Below, piece by piece: positions 33,700 through 42,174 of a DNA stretch of 64,000 nt. The notes beneath the pieces are model-generated. The model did no database searches and had not been told where the DNA came from. It saw nothing but the letters and a program-made list of their open reading frames with translations. The position numbers and the translations under genes are program-made. The stretch is taken from contig NZ_CP032745.1 of assembly GCF_003641145.1 (NCBI RefSeq), positions 1 through 64,000 on the forward strand, written 5' to 3'. Positions within the stretch are counted from its first letter, which is position 1. Each line of letters starts with the position of its first letter. This DNA is from Lactiplantibacillus paraplantarum (GTDB taxonomy: Bacteria > Bacillota > Bacilli > Lactobacillales > Lactobacillaceae).

Positions 33700-34578
33700 A
33701 TGGACGTTCAGCACGCTTTGGAATCCCACCCTTCCATCAATGGTATGTGTGATTATGTTGGAATCTCAAGAAGTGGTTACTTTCAACGAGAAAAGCGTCA
33801 TAAACACCAATCACCGCGAAAGCTTCGGAAGAAGTTTATTCAAGGTGAAATTAAAGCAATTTGGCTCAAAAGCCTTTGTATTTACGGTGCCGGCAAAATC
33901 ACCCAAGAACTTCGCTCAAAAGGATATAAGATCGCTGAACGAACTGTTGGTAAGTATATGCGTGAACTTGGCATTCACGCCGTTTACCTAACCCCTTGGA
34001 CGACTACCACTCGCAATTCTAAGTTTGATAAACAGCTAATAAATATTTTAGACGAGCAGTTCAATCCATTGCGACCAAACGCCGTTTGGTGCATTGACAC
34101 CACTTATATTCCAGTTCATGACGGATTCGTTTATTTAACCAGTATTATGGACTTGTACTCCCGACGGATCATTGGTTGGGACTTATCTGAAACCTTGGAG
34201 GTATCGAATGTCATCCCACTTATTGAAAAGACTAAGCACAGTCGCCATATTAGCAAGCCATTAATCATGCACAGTGATCGTGGTAGTCAGTTTACGTCTG
34301 AAGCTTACAATCAAGTTACAGCTAACATGACATTAAGCTATTCAAAGAAAGCTTATCCTTGGGATAATGCCTGCATTGAGTCGTTTCATGCCTTGATTAA
34401 GCGTGAATGGATAAATCGGTTTAAAATCCATTCATACTCCGAAGCTAAACGACTAGTTTTTCAGTACATTGAAACGTTTTACAACACAGTTAGAATTCAC
34501 AGTCACTGTGGATTCAAATCACCAAAGCAACTTGAAGATGAGTATCAAACTCAAATTCAAAATTTAGTCGTGGCATAG
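33700..34578 (+). CDS. IS3-family transposase OrfB
   Basis: A 292-residue DDE integrase-core protein. The triad is visible as CIDTTYIPV (first Asp near residue 129), MHSDRGSQFTS (second Asp near 190) and DNACIESFHALIKRE (Glu near 226). It is produced alone or fused to OrfA by frameshifting. Length and motifs look intact. Confidence 0.9.
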   Translation: MDVQHALESHPSINGMCDYVGISRSGYFQREKRHKHQSPRKLRKKFIQGEIKAIWLKSLCIYGAGKITQELRSKGYKIAERTVGKYMRELGIHAVYLTPWTTTTRNSKFDKQLINILDEQFNPLRPNAVWCIDTTYIPVHDGFVYLTSIMDLYSRRIIGWDLSETLEVSNVIPLIEKTKHSRHISKPLIMHSDRGSQFTSEAYNQVTANMTLSYSKKAYPWDNACIESFHALIKREWINRFKIHSYSEAKRLVFQYIETFYNTVRIHSHCGFKSPKQLEDEYQTQIQNLVVA

Positions 34579-34641
34579 GACAAAAAAGTCTCTATTTAAA
34601 TTGTCTATTTTATTGACAGGGGACCAAAGGGAATTACAATT

Positions 34642-35439
34642 ATGGGAAAAACGCATTTTGGTGTATGTTGTGTATGTGGAAAAGAGAGAAAATTAACATT
34701 TGAACACATACCGCCAAAGAAAGCTAATAATAATACACAGGTAAAAAACATTCTGCATCCCCTTGAATTTTTTGAAAGCGAAAAAGCATTCAATGAAAAG
34801 ATAAAGGAAATTGAGTTCAGGCTTGGTAGTCAAAAGGGTATGGGAGATTATACGTTATGCAGTAGTTGTAACAGTTTTCTGGGTGGAAGCTATGTGAATG
34901 AATTTATCCCCTTTTATAATGGATTAGCTCTTTTCTTCAAGAAAAACTATCAGGAAATAATTGATAACAGTGAAAATGGCTATTTAGATATTAGAATACA
35001 GGCCAATACAAATTTCTTTAGATTTCAAAAGCAAGTGGTAGCTATGTTAATGTCTGCTTCAAAGGGTATATATAAAGACTATTTTAAAGACTACTTGTTA
35101 GATGAAAGTAATTCCAATTTTCCAAGCAAAAATTTTAAAATAATTATGAATGGATATCTTGATTTTAAATTATCTAGACAAAATGGACTGATGGTAGGGT
35201 TAGATTTATCAGGAGGTTCTGCAAGCATTGGTAGTGAAATTCAAGTTTTTCCTTTGGGGTTTACGCTTGTCAAGTTAGAAAATTCTGATAAGGAGGAAAC
35301 TATTGACACTGGTTTAGATATTACAAACTGGTCCAAATTAGATGATTGTCCGCAAAAATTGGAGTTTTCCTTGCGCACCTATATTAATGCTCAGCCTTTT
35401 CCATACTATATAACTGGTGTAACACCCCCAAGATTCTAG
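34642..35439 (+). CDS. HNH_5-like putative nuclease
   Basis: A 265-residue AT-rich protein. Two zinc pairs frame an HNH-like core: CCVCGKERKLTFEHIPPKK (C9, C12, E21, H22) and YTLCSSCNSFLGG near residue 70-80. The remainder is a helical then beta-rich domain without recognised motif. Proteins with this C..C..EH.PP..C..CN pattern are annotated as HNH endonucleases and some function in phage defence. Here it stands alone between IS elements; its own promoter is not evident and expression could come from the upstream IS. The exact substrate is unknown. Confidence 0.65.
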   Translation: MGKTHFGVCCVCGKERKLTFEHIPPKKANNNTQVKNILHPLEFFESEKAFNEKIKEIEFRLGSQKGMGDYTLCSSCNSFLGGSYVNEFIPFYNGLALFFKKNYQEIIDNSENGYLDIRIQANTNFFRFQKQVVAMLMSASKGIYKDYFKDYLLDESNSNFPSKNFKIIMNGYLDFKLSRQNGLMVGLDLSGGSASIGSEIQVFPLGFTLVKLENSDKEETIDTGLDITNWSKLDDCPQKLEFSLRTYINAQPFPYYITGVTPPRF

Positions 35440-35576
35440 TTCATAACTTAACTGTTACGCCAAGCAAGGTATCCGTAGGCATAGTGGATGAAATAAAGAA
35501 GAGCAGACTTATACCTGGAATATGTATTCACTTGTAGTAAAAAAACTCTAATAAATTAATCAAGAGAGAATGCTCA

Positions 35577-35714
35577 ATGGCTGATAAAATGACGGAATCA
35601 TGGAAAAAGTCAATATGCGATGTTATAAGAGATGGATTGAAGTCAATATTTGAGACAGGTTTTAAGAGACATTCAGAACCGCGTTTACCTTCCACAGCTC
35701 AAATAAATCATTAA
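35577..35714 (+). CDS. Short frame cut near an IS end
   Basis: A 45-residue frame (ADKMTESWKKSICDVIRDGL at its start) with a weak AGAGAG upstream, ending 20 bases before the IS3 element. It could be the 5' remnant of a gene disrupted here. The surrounding 35440-35733 holds nothing else I can name except the palindrome TTAATCGTGATTAA at 35711-35724. Confidence 0.3.
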   Translation: MADKMTESWKKSICDVIRDGLKSIFETGFKRHSEPRLPSTAQINH

Positions 35715-35754
35715 TCGTGATTAATAACTTATTTGAACCCTGGAAAGCATTAAA

Positions 35755-36597
35755 TCAGGCGGCCATTTGGCTCGTAAGTGTTGCGATTTCAACTTGTAAG
35801 GGGGTCTGGTAGCCCAGTGAACTATGAATTCTCTTCCTATTGTAGAAAGCATGCACATATTCAAAAAGGACAGCAGCGGCAGTTTCATAATTCTCAAAGA
35901 CCGGCACTGGATAAACACATTCCTTTTTGAGGGAAGCATGAAAAGATTCCATTGGTGCATTATCGTATGGACACCCCTTACGGCTGTAAGAGTGGCGGAT
36001 ATGTAGTTCTGTTAACCGTTGGTTGTAATCATCGCTGGTGTACTGTGATCCTAAGTCTGTGTGGATAATCAGGTCCCCAGTAATGGTTCGATTTTTAACC
36101 GCGCTTTCCAGGGTCTTTAAGACTAAATCAGTATCCATCTTTTTTGAGAATGAATAGCCGATAATTCGTCTTGAGTGCAGATCCATGATGGTTGATAAGT
36201 AACACCAGCCATTACGCTTCGTTTGAATATAGGTCATATCAGCGGTCCATTTTTGATTTAAACCAGTGGTCGAGAAATCCTGCTTAAGCAAGTTGGGACG
36301 CTGTTCAACCTTGGTTTTGGAAGCCGAAGCCGCTTTCCATTTATTGACGGTAATGGAGTGGATATCCAGTTCCTTCATGAGCCGGGAAATCCGTCTTGGG
36401 CTGCACCGACGCTGCAGTGGTTGAAGTTCCAGATTCAATTCATGGTGGATCTTCATAACGCCGTATCGCTGCTTGAATTCCGCAAAGATCCGCAGAATCC
36501 GTTGTTTTAAGTCCGCATCTTCGGCCCGGCGTTTTGATGGCTTTGGGGATCGATAACGATAATACTGAGCTCTGGAAACACCGAGGATTCGGCACAT
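35755..36597 (-). CDS. IS3-family transposase OrfB
   Basis: A 280-residue integrase-core protein starting CRILGVSRAQYYRYR. The DDE residues are in TADMTYIQTK, IIHTDLGSQYTS and DNAPMESFHASLKKE. The frame is open upstream to about 36650, so the real product is likely the OrfAB frameshift fusion. Distinct from the other IS3 elements in the window. Confidence 0.88.
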   Translation of the reverse strand: MCRILGVSRAQYYRYRSPKPSKRRAEDADLKQRILRIFAEFKQRYGVMKIHHELNLELQPLQRRCSPRRISRLMKELDIHSITVNKWKAASASKTKVEQRPNLLKQDFSTTGLNQKWTADMTYIQTKRNGWCYLSTIMDLHSRRIIGYSFSKKMDTDLVLKTLESAVKNRTITGDLIIHTDLGSQYTSDDYNQRLTELHIRHSYSRKGCPYDNAPMESFHASLKKECVYPVPVFENYETAAAVLFEYVHAFYNRKRIHSSLGYQTPLQVEIATLTSQMAA

Positions 36598-36650
36598 CTT
36601 AGTTACCTGGTGGTTATGGCTTTCTTGGTGAATGTAATCAAAAATATTGG

Positions 36651-36902
36651 TTACTTCTGCGCAAGGAAGCCCAGGGCTTTTTTTAGGATTTCGTTCTCCT
36701 CAGACAGGGAAGCCAGCCGCTTTTCCATCGCTTTAATTTCGTCTGGCGATTTACCGGATTGAGTTTTGGCTTGGCCCTGGATCCACTTATGAACGGTTGA
36801 ATAGCCAATGCCATATTCTCTGGCCAGTTGGGCGGCTGATTCGCCTTGTTTATATAGGATGATGATGTTTTGTTTGAATTCTTTGTCGTAACGAGTTGGC
36901 AT
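36651..36902 (-). CDS. IS3-family transposase OrfA
   Basis: An 83-residue helix-turn-helix protein (AQLAREYGIGYSTVHKWIQG near residue 20-39) with a coiled-coil end (LASLSEENEILKKALGFL). GGAAGGA lies before the ATG. Works with the adjacent OrfB. Confidence 0.87.
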   Translation of the reverse strand: MPTRYDKEFKQNIIILYKQGESAAQLAREYGIGYSTVHKWIQGQAKTQSGKSPDEIKAMEKRLASLSEENEILKKALGFLAQK

Positions 36903-36971
36903 GTAAAAATTCCTTCCTTTTGAGAGACGATTTATTCATTATACGCTCTCTTAAAAGTTGTCTCAGGAATC

Positions 36972-37461
36972 TGCTCCTATGTCAATAAATGGCACATCTT
37001 TTTCTAAACACTCGTTCTAATTCTGTCGGAATTAAACCAACTGATGTAATTTGAGGTTCGGATTACCAAGTCCTCAAAATTGGAAAAAGTTGTTTGAAAG
37101 GCAAACTCTCTCTTCAACAATGAGTGAAAAGCTTCAATTGGCCCATTATCATAAGGATAACCTTGTTTTGAGTATGAGTGGCTAATCTGATGCCGTTCAA
37201 GTAAAGTTTCAACCTCGTTGCTGGTGTACTGTGAACCCATGTCAGAGTGAAAATATTGTGGCTTTTGATGACATTCAAGCGCCTGATTAATCGTTTCTAC
37301 AACTAACGTCGCCTCCATCTGACGACCAATCTTGAAAGCAAGAACTTGATGAACCTTTGGTTCGTAAATAGAACTGAGATAAACCCAGGTTCCTGGACGT
37401 AATTCCAAATAAGTAATGTCAGCACGCCATATCCTTGCATTGGGCTGGTGCTTGATTAAAT
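36972..37461 (-). pseudogene. 3' fragment of a third IS3-family element
   Basis: The minus strand encodes the C-terminal part of an OrfB (RADITYLELRPGTWVYLSSI, HSDMGSQYTS, DNGPIEAFHSLLKRE). It is cut at 37462 by the IS256 element and ends at 36972 in a terminus TGCTCCTATGTCAATAAATG that resembles the IS150-type end at 34600-34626. The apparent 189-residue reading frame runs on into the IS256 end, so its N-terminus is not genuine. Confidence 0.8.
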
Positions 37462-38813
37462 GAGAGCGTAAAATATCTTGTGTAAATGCATAAAAGATTT
37501 CTGAATTGTATAGAAATAGGGAATGCCTTCCCTTATGATATTTAGTAACCACAGAAAACATCACAGGAGGCATTCCCCATGAATGAACTTACCACAGAAA
37601 TTATCGCTGCACTAGCCCAAAAGCAAGATTTGGACGAAGTTTTTCGTCACCACCTCGAAATTGCGATTAACCAGCTGCTTCAAACCGAATTGGCAGAGTT
37701 TTTGGGTTACGAACGCTACTCATACGCTGGGATTAACACTGGTAATAACCGCAACGGCAGTTATGAGCGCTCGTTTGATACGAAGTACGGCCAACTTAAC
37801 TTAACCATTCCTCGAGATCGCAATGGCCGGTTTGAAAATCATACCTTGCCAGCCTACGGTCGGCACAGTGATAATTTAGAAACAACGGTCATTCAGTTGT
37901 ATACCAAGGGAATTACCACTGCTGAAATTGCCGAACTCATTGAGAAAATGTACGGTGCTCACTACTCCAAAGCCACGGTTTCCAACATGACTAAAGCCGT
38001 CAATGAACAGGTTCAAGCTTTCCAGCAACGTCGACTGGCTTCACAATATGCGGCCATCTTCTTAGATGCCACTTACTTGCCGTTAAAGCGGGATACCGTT
38101 CAAAAAGAAGCCGTTCATATTGCGATTGGCATTCGTCCAGATGGTACGAAAGAAGTGCTGAACTACCAAGTGGCGCCAACGGAATCGACTGGAATCTGGA
38201 CTGAACTGCTGGGAACCTTGATCAAGCAGGGCGTTAAAGATGTGCTGTTGTTTGTGGCCGATGGGTTAGTTGGTTTGGATGAAGGCTTGAATCGGCATTT
38301 CCCTAAAGCCAAACGACAACGTTGCCTGGTTCATGTTGGGCGGAATCTGATGAACAAAGTTCGCGTAAAAGACCGCAAGGCCGTGATCAGTGACTTTAAA
38401 CAAGTTCATCGGGCCGCCAACCGTGAAGCAGCCGAACTGAAACTGAATGAGTTCGCCAACAACTGGCATCAGACCTATCCCAAATTAATCAAAGATCTGC
38501 TTAAAATGCCGAATTTACTCACTTTCATGGACTTTCCACCAGCTATCCGGCAATCACTATACGCCACTAACCTGATCGAGAACTTTAATAAGCATCTCAA
38601 GCGCACCACCCACCACAAAGAACAATTTCCAACGGAAGATTCACTGGATCGCTTCCTGGTTTCTCAGTTTAATGTTTATAACGAGAAGTCTCTGAAGCGG
38701 ATCCACCGAGGGTTCAAAGGACTCCAGGACACCTTGGAAGCATCATTTATTTAAGTTAGATACATATTATATGTACGAAGGCATTTCATTTACACAAGAT
38801 GTTTTACGCTCTC
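37462..38813 (+). mobile_element. IS256-family element, intact
   Basis: Terminal inverted repeats of 27 bp: GAGAGCGTAAAATATCTTGT... at 37462-37488 and its inverse, differing at one position, at 38787-38813. A second inner match (GAATGCCTTC-type) occurs near each end. Length is 1352 bp. The flanking bases do not form a target duplication, so the flanks come from different original sites. Confidence 0.85.
37579..38754 (+). CDS. IS256-family (mutator-type) transposase
   Basis: A 391-residue transposase. DDE residues are in IFLDATYLPLKR (near residue 160), FVADGLVGLDEG (near 228) and TNLIENFNKHLKR (near 336). GGAGG precedes the ATG. Length and motifs are intact. Confidence 0.92.
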   Translation: MNELTTEIIAALAQKQDLDEVFRHHLEIAINQLLQTELAEFLGYERYSYAGINTGNNRNGSYERSFDTKYGQLNLTIPRDRNGRFENHTLPAYGRHSDNLETTVIQLYTKGITTAEIAELIEKMYGAHYSKATVSNMTKAVNEQVQAFQQRRLASQYAAIFLDATYLPLKRDTVQKEAVHIAIGIRPDGTKEVLNYQVAPTESTGIWTELLGTLIKQGVKDVLLFVADGLVGLDEGLNRHFPKAKRQRCLVHVGRNLMNKVRVKDRKAVISDFKQVHRAANREAAELKLNEFANNWHQTYPKLIKDLLKMPNLLTFMDFPPAIRQSLYATNLIENFNKHLKRTTHHKEQFPTEDSLDRFLVSQFNVYNEKSLKRIHRGFKGLQDTLEASFI

Positions 38814-38953
38814 GTCGAAAGGAAGTAGAGCGTAAGCGATCAGTGACCTTCTCAATTACTGAAAGTCAACTTAAAAAAATGGATGCGGCTGCCCGAAAAA
38901 ACGGATTTAAAAATCGTTCAGAATTCTTAGCTTCAATCATAGATGCAATTTAG
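38814..38953 (+). pseudogene. 3' end of a ribbon-helix-helix gene cut by IS256
   Basis: Encodes RSVTFSITESQLKKMDAAAR and FKNRSEFLASIIDAI, a CopG/ribbon-helix-helix pattern of antitoxins and plasmid regulators. The 5' part of the gene is missing; the ATG at 38771 belongs to the IS256 end and gives a chimeric start. A terminator follows at 38968. Confidence 0.65.
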
Positions 38954-38967
38954 CAGTTAAATAAATA

Positions 38968-39015
38968 ATTAGCCAAACAAACAAATACACAATTTATTTG
39001 TTTGGCTAATTTGTA
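38968..39015. terminator. Terminator after the truncated RHH gene
   Basis: ATTAGCCAAACAAA and TTTGTTTGGCTAAT form a perfect 14-bp stem followed by TTGTATTT. It could act in both directions because A-rich sequence precedes it. Confidence 0.75.
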
Positions 39016-39126
39016 TTTAGGTAAAATCTAGTAAAGTGCACTGAACCAAATACGGTTGCCTGTAGGTAAGCGCTATGCTAGACTAAGATTAATTTAACAA
39101 TCGAATAAAGAGATCAAGCTAAACAG

Positions 39127-39250
39127 AAAAATCCCCGATTCACGAGGAATCGGGGATTTTAGGTTTAGCAAGTAGCTAATAGAGAGCCACTTAGATTCAG
39201 ACGATTTAGACCGCCAAGTTAAAATCGTCTGAACATTGTTCTTAATTTGT
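39127..39250 (-). ncRNA. Minus-strand small RNA 1 upstream of repA
   Basis: Promoter on the minus strand: TTGTCC (39286-39281), 18 bases, TATAAT (39262-39257). The terminator at 39130-39158 (AATCCCCGATT/AATCGGGGATT plus T5) gives an RNA of about 120 bases with an inner hairpin CAGACGATTTTAA...TCGTCTG. No ORF is seen. Probably a replication-control or other regulatory RNA. Confidence 0.65.
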
Positions 39251-39370
39251 AGGTTAATTATACCGCAAACCAGTCCTATGGGACAAGTGAAGGATAGTTA
39301 AAAACAAATTAAACCCAATGGACTAAGTAGCTAACCAATGCTATTTAGTCCATTTTTGTTGTTAGAAATT

Positions 39371-39457
39371 AAAAAAGTTGCCGTATGGGCAACCCAGAAT
39401 AGACACATGCCGGTGAATTTACAAAGCCGATCACGTCCAATGTTCGCTTTGTAATTC
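39371..39457 (-). ncRNA. Countertranscript RNA candidate in the repA leader
   Basis: Minus-strand promoter TTGTTT (39491-39486), 16 bases, TATGCT (39469-39464). The RNA contains the hairpin TTACAAAGC...GCTTTGTAA and ends at GTTGCC/GGCAAC plus T6 (39371-39393). It lies on the strand opposite the repA leader, 100-185 bases before the start codon, as copy-control antisense RNAs do. Confidence 0.65.
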
Positions 39458-39555
39458 AGTTAAAGCATACCAGATTTGTATTTTAAAACAAGTCAGATGT
39501 TTTAGCAACTCTCTTTTAAGACGGCCTGTGTCAGTTAAGAAAGGGAGCTTTTATT

Positions 39556-40596
39556 ATGGATCAATCAAACTTTAACTTTACAAATGCTAAAAGAGCCTAT
39601 GAAGTAAAGTTCTACGCTTTGCTGCAGATCTTACTCCAAGGAGAAAAATATAAGAATCTTAGCGATAGTGCCATTTTACTTTATTCGGTGTTACGCGATC
39701 GTCTAAGTTACTCACTAAGCAATAATTGGGTTGACGAAAATAACAACGTATATTTCATATACACAAACAATGAACTAAAAGATTTACGAAACTGGTCAAA
39801 TAATAAAATCAATAAGATTAAACACGAATTAATGGACGCAAACCTTTTGTATCAAAAACATATGGGTTTTAATCCAAGATCAGGCAAAAACGAACCAAAT
39901 AGATTATATTTGGCAGATTTGGAAGTAACAGCAAAAGACGTTTATATTAAGTAAGAGCCAATGAAATCGCCTAAACCCCTTGGTACAAGCGGACTTCTCA
40001 AAAAGAGAAACCCGCATGACACCGTTTCTGATACGTCTGAATCCCTTGGTACAAGCGGACTCCTCAAAAAGAGACAAGATCTAGACTATACTAATAATAT
40101 AGATACTAATAGATATAATATAGATACTCAAAAGTTGGACTTTTCCACAGCCCAATTCTCACCAGCAGAACTAGAAAAGCAAAACAAGGATTTGGTGAAC
40201 CATGCTAATGACTTCTTAACTGATGAAGACAGTGGGCTCCCCGTTTTCTTAGAACCCGAAGCCGTGCAATTACTTAGCTTCTGGTGCCGAACTCTACAAC
40301 AAATGCGCCGGTTCATTGGCATTATCTTAAATGCTAAGTACCGAGTTGAGAAGGATCATCAGGACATTGGCGTTCTAATCCCACTAGACGATGAAGAACT
40401 AAAATCTTTGATGACTAAAGCCTTGAGACGCTACTTTAACGCCCTAAGAAGCAATGAAAAGCATATCAAGAACGTGGAAAACTACTTGTACGGCACCATG
40501 CAAAACCTATTTGGCGTTTGGTGGAATAAACAAGCGGCTAGAGAATATGCGGCCAAACACCCCGAAGAACAGAACACTGACAATGAGCGTTCTTGA
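39556..40596 (+). pseudogene. repA: RepA_N-type replication initiator, interrupted by an in-frame stop
   Basis: The first 132 codons (39556-39951) encode the RepA_N domain (KRAYEVKFYALLQILLQGEK, ALLYSVLRDRLSYS-like segment, NKINKIKHELMDANLLY). A TAA at 39952 is followed in the same frame by EPMKSPKPLGTSGLLKKR and continues to 40596, giving the normal C-terminal half (211 residues). One base change at the TAA would restore a protein of about 346 residues. The two halves might instead be made separately, since the downstream ATG 39961 exists but lacks a good ribosome site. RepA binds the origin within its own gene and starts theta replication. Confidence 0.75.
39977..40128. other. Probable origin of replication inside repA
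   Basis: Two 32-base direct repeats (39977-40008 and 40043-40074) beginning CCCTTGGTACAAGCGGACT differ at one position. They are followed by an AT-rich stretch (40085-40130) with TAATATAGATACT twice (40095-40107, 40116-40128). Repeats plus an AT-rich unwinding region within the rep gene are typical origins of RepA_N plasmids. Confidence 0.65.
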
Positions 40597-40754
40597 AATT
40601 AAACGTCATATGGACTCATTTAAGCCGTTTTAAGTGTTACATGCATAATTAATTATATTAAAACTGCTTTAAAATCGCTTAGAAGTAAAAATAGGTGCCT
40701 TAAGTGGCCGAATTGACGATAGCTGAGCTAGAAAACGGGATAGGAGCTTTTTAA

Positions 40755-40952
40755 ATGACCAAACCCAGCAAAGAAATCGAAACAATTGATCAATTGTTGG
40801 CTGACCCCTGGGCAGTCAATATTCAAGACATTTGGGAACAAGCGGCATATAATCCAGATCCTGATAAACACAAGCTGTTTGACGCGTTACACACTTACCT
40901 CTTAGATAAACGCCAAGAGCAAATTATCAACGAAAAGCATTTTGTGATTTAA
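40755..40952 (+). CDS. Small hypothetical protein downstream of repA
   Basis: A 65-residue acidic soluble protein (ETIDQLLADPWAVNIQDIWE) preceded by GATAGGAG. Its place between repA and the Fic gene suggests a plasmid maintenance role, perhaps an antitoxin-like partner of the Fic protein, but nothing in the sequence proves this. Confidence 0.55.
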   Translation: MTKPSKEIETIDQLLADPWAVNIQDIWEQAAYNPDPDKHKLFDALHTYLLDKRQEQIINEKHFVI

Positions 40953-41002
40953 CATGGACAGGTCAAATAATCAGTGACTGAAATAGAAAGGAGGCACAAA
41001 AT

Positions 41003-41824
41003 ATGGCTAAAACTCGAACATATATGGACAAGTATAAATTCACAGCTGCAGAAAACCAACGGTTTGCCCGAGCAAACTTTACCAAGTTAGTGCATACTAA
41101 TGCTCGTTTTGAAGGCGTTAATACCACTTTGCCACAAACACAAACTATTATGGACGGTATGAGCGTAGCAGGAGTACCTGTTGAAGATGTTTTGACGATT
41201 GTTAATTTAAAGCGTGGGTGGCAATATATCACTGCTCAAAATTCCCCTTTAACGTTAACCATGGAAAAACAAATCAACAAGATTGTGGCAGCGGAAGACG
41301 CCTTAGTACCAGGAGAATTACGGCAAGGGAAAGGAGGAGTTGATTTAGGTAGTGAAGACTTTTTTGAACCACCTTTAATTAACGAAAAACAAGAACAATC
41401 CTTTTTACAAAAAATCTTGGCTGATCCACGAACGACGATTACTGATAAAGCATTGACTGTCATGTATCATAATATGCGCCAACAAATCTTTTGGGACGGG
41501 AACAAAAGGACGGCGACTTTAAGTGCTAATAAAATTATGATTGACGGTGGTGCAGGCTTAATCAATGTGCCGTTAGATAAGTGGGATCAATGGAACGAAC
41601 TAATTGCCAATTATTATCGAACTAATGACATGGCTAAAATTAAACGGTGGACATATGACAATGGCATTCAAGGATTACAAATTAGAGCAAACTTAGCGCT
41701 TAAATCAGTTAAAGACAAAACTAGTAAAAGAATTCAAAAACAGTTAAAAGATTTTGCGGATCAGAACCCAGAAATCAAGCCCAAAAATGATCCAGAAAAT
41801 AAAAACGATCGGCCTAGTTATTAG
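41003..41824 (+). CDS. Fic/Doc-family protein with altered active-site motif
   Basis: A 273-residue protein. The Fic-type motif is QQIFWDGNKRTATLSAN near residue 158-174; the canonical form is H-x-F-x-x-G-N-K/G-R. Here the residue two before Phe, normally the catalytic His, is Gln. An upstream segment TNARFEGVNTT near residue 33 resembles the inhibitory helix motif of class II Fic proteins. GGAGG precedes the ATG. Fic proteins transfer AMP or other groups to target proteins. The GNKR phosphate-binding loop is kept but catalysis may be lost or changed. Similar proteins are common on lactobacillar plasmids. Confidence 0.75.
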   Translation: MAKTRTYMDKYKFTAAENQRFARANFTKLVHTNARFEGVNTTLPQTQTIMDGMSVAGVPVEDVLTIVNLKRGWQYITAQNSPLTLTMEKQINKIVAAEDALVPGELRQGKGGVDLGSEDFFEPPLINEKQEQSFLQKILADPRTTITDKALTVMYHNMRQQIFWDGNKRTATLSANKIMIDGGAGLINVPLDKWDQWNELIANYYRTNDMAKIKRWTYDNGIQGLQIRANLALKSVKDKTSKRIQKQLKDFADQNPEIKPKNDPENKNDRPSY

Positions 41825-41869
41825 GCTGATCGTCTTTAAATTTATTCGGTTTATGGGCATTAACGTAAT

Positions 41870-41989
41870 TGGTAGATTGTAAAATTAATCCGAACGCTGT
41901 TCGGACAAAAAAGATCAGCTTCCTTTAAAATGGTGTTTACCACAAACCCATCTTTTAGGAGCTGATCTTTTGTCTAGTATAACCTATTC
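41870..41989 (+). mobile_element. IS30 (ISLpl1-like) 5' end fragment
   Basis: Starts with the inverted repeat TGGTAGATTGTAAAATTAAT and continues through the transposase start (TCTAGTATAACCTATTC), matching the end at 58020-58138 in opposite orientation. It breaks off at 41989 where IS3 sequence begins. Confidence 0.8.
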
Positions 41990-42067
41990 GTTGGCATGTA
42001 AAAATTCCTTCCTTTTGAGAGACGATTTATTCATTATACCCTCTCTTAAAAGTTGTCTCAGGAATCA
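41990..42067. mobile_element. IS3-family end fragment
   Basis: Matches 36895-36971, the right end of the minus-strand IS3 element, with one or two differences. It is fused to the IS30 fragment and forms the left border of the polysaccharide locus. Confidence 0.8.
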
Positions 42068-42082
42068 GCTTACATCCAAAAA

Positions 42083-42101
42083 CATGATAGAGACTATCAT
42101 G
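42083..42101. promoter_or_regulatory. Inverted repeat upstream of the polysaccharide promoter
   Basis: CATGATA and TATCATG flank GAGAC. It lies 75 bases before the promoter and could bind a regulator. Confidence 0.35.
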
Positions 42102-42174
42102 GAACCCTCTATCAAAAGGTAAATGAAAAATCTTGAATTGCAGTCAATAGGTGAGATCGCTTCTTGGACTTCAA

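Larger units (their letters stand above)
33308..34626 (+). mobile_element. IS3-family (IS150-group-like) element, apparently intact
   Basis: Ends are TGGGCC...AAGTTAAATAGAGACT on the left and, read inward, TGGTCC...AATTTAAATAGAGACT on the right. An AAG direct repeat flanks both ends. It encodes OrfA and OrfB on the plus strand with an A7 slippery run (33647-33653) where the frame change for the OrfAB transposase is expected. Confidence 0.85.
35734..36971 (-). mobile_element. IS3-family element on the minus strand
   Basis: Inferred ends TGAACCCTGGAAAG (left, 35734) and, read inward from the right, GATTCCTGAGACAAC (36971). The right end recurs as a fragment at 41990-42067, which fixes the boundary. 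It contains orfA (36651-36902) and orfB (35755-36597) on the minus strand. No target duplication is evident; the right end directly abuts another IS end. Confidence 0.75.

Noticed and set aside
37462..38813. Inverted copies of TTTACACAAGAT..TTTTACGCTCTC on both sides of the transposase, first taken for a duplicated gene segment
   Set aside because: They are the terminal inverted repeats of the IS256 element.
39977..40074. Two 32-base direct repeats considered as a short CRISPR or recombination site
   Set aside because: They are in frame within repA, encode LGTSGLLKKR twice, and fit origin iterons better.
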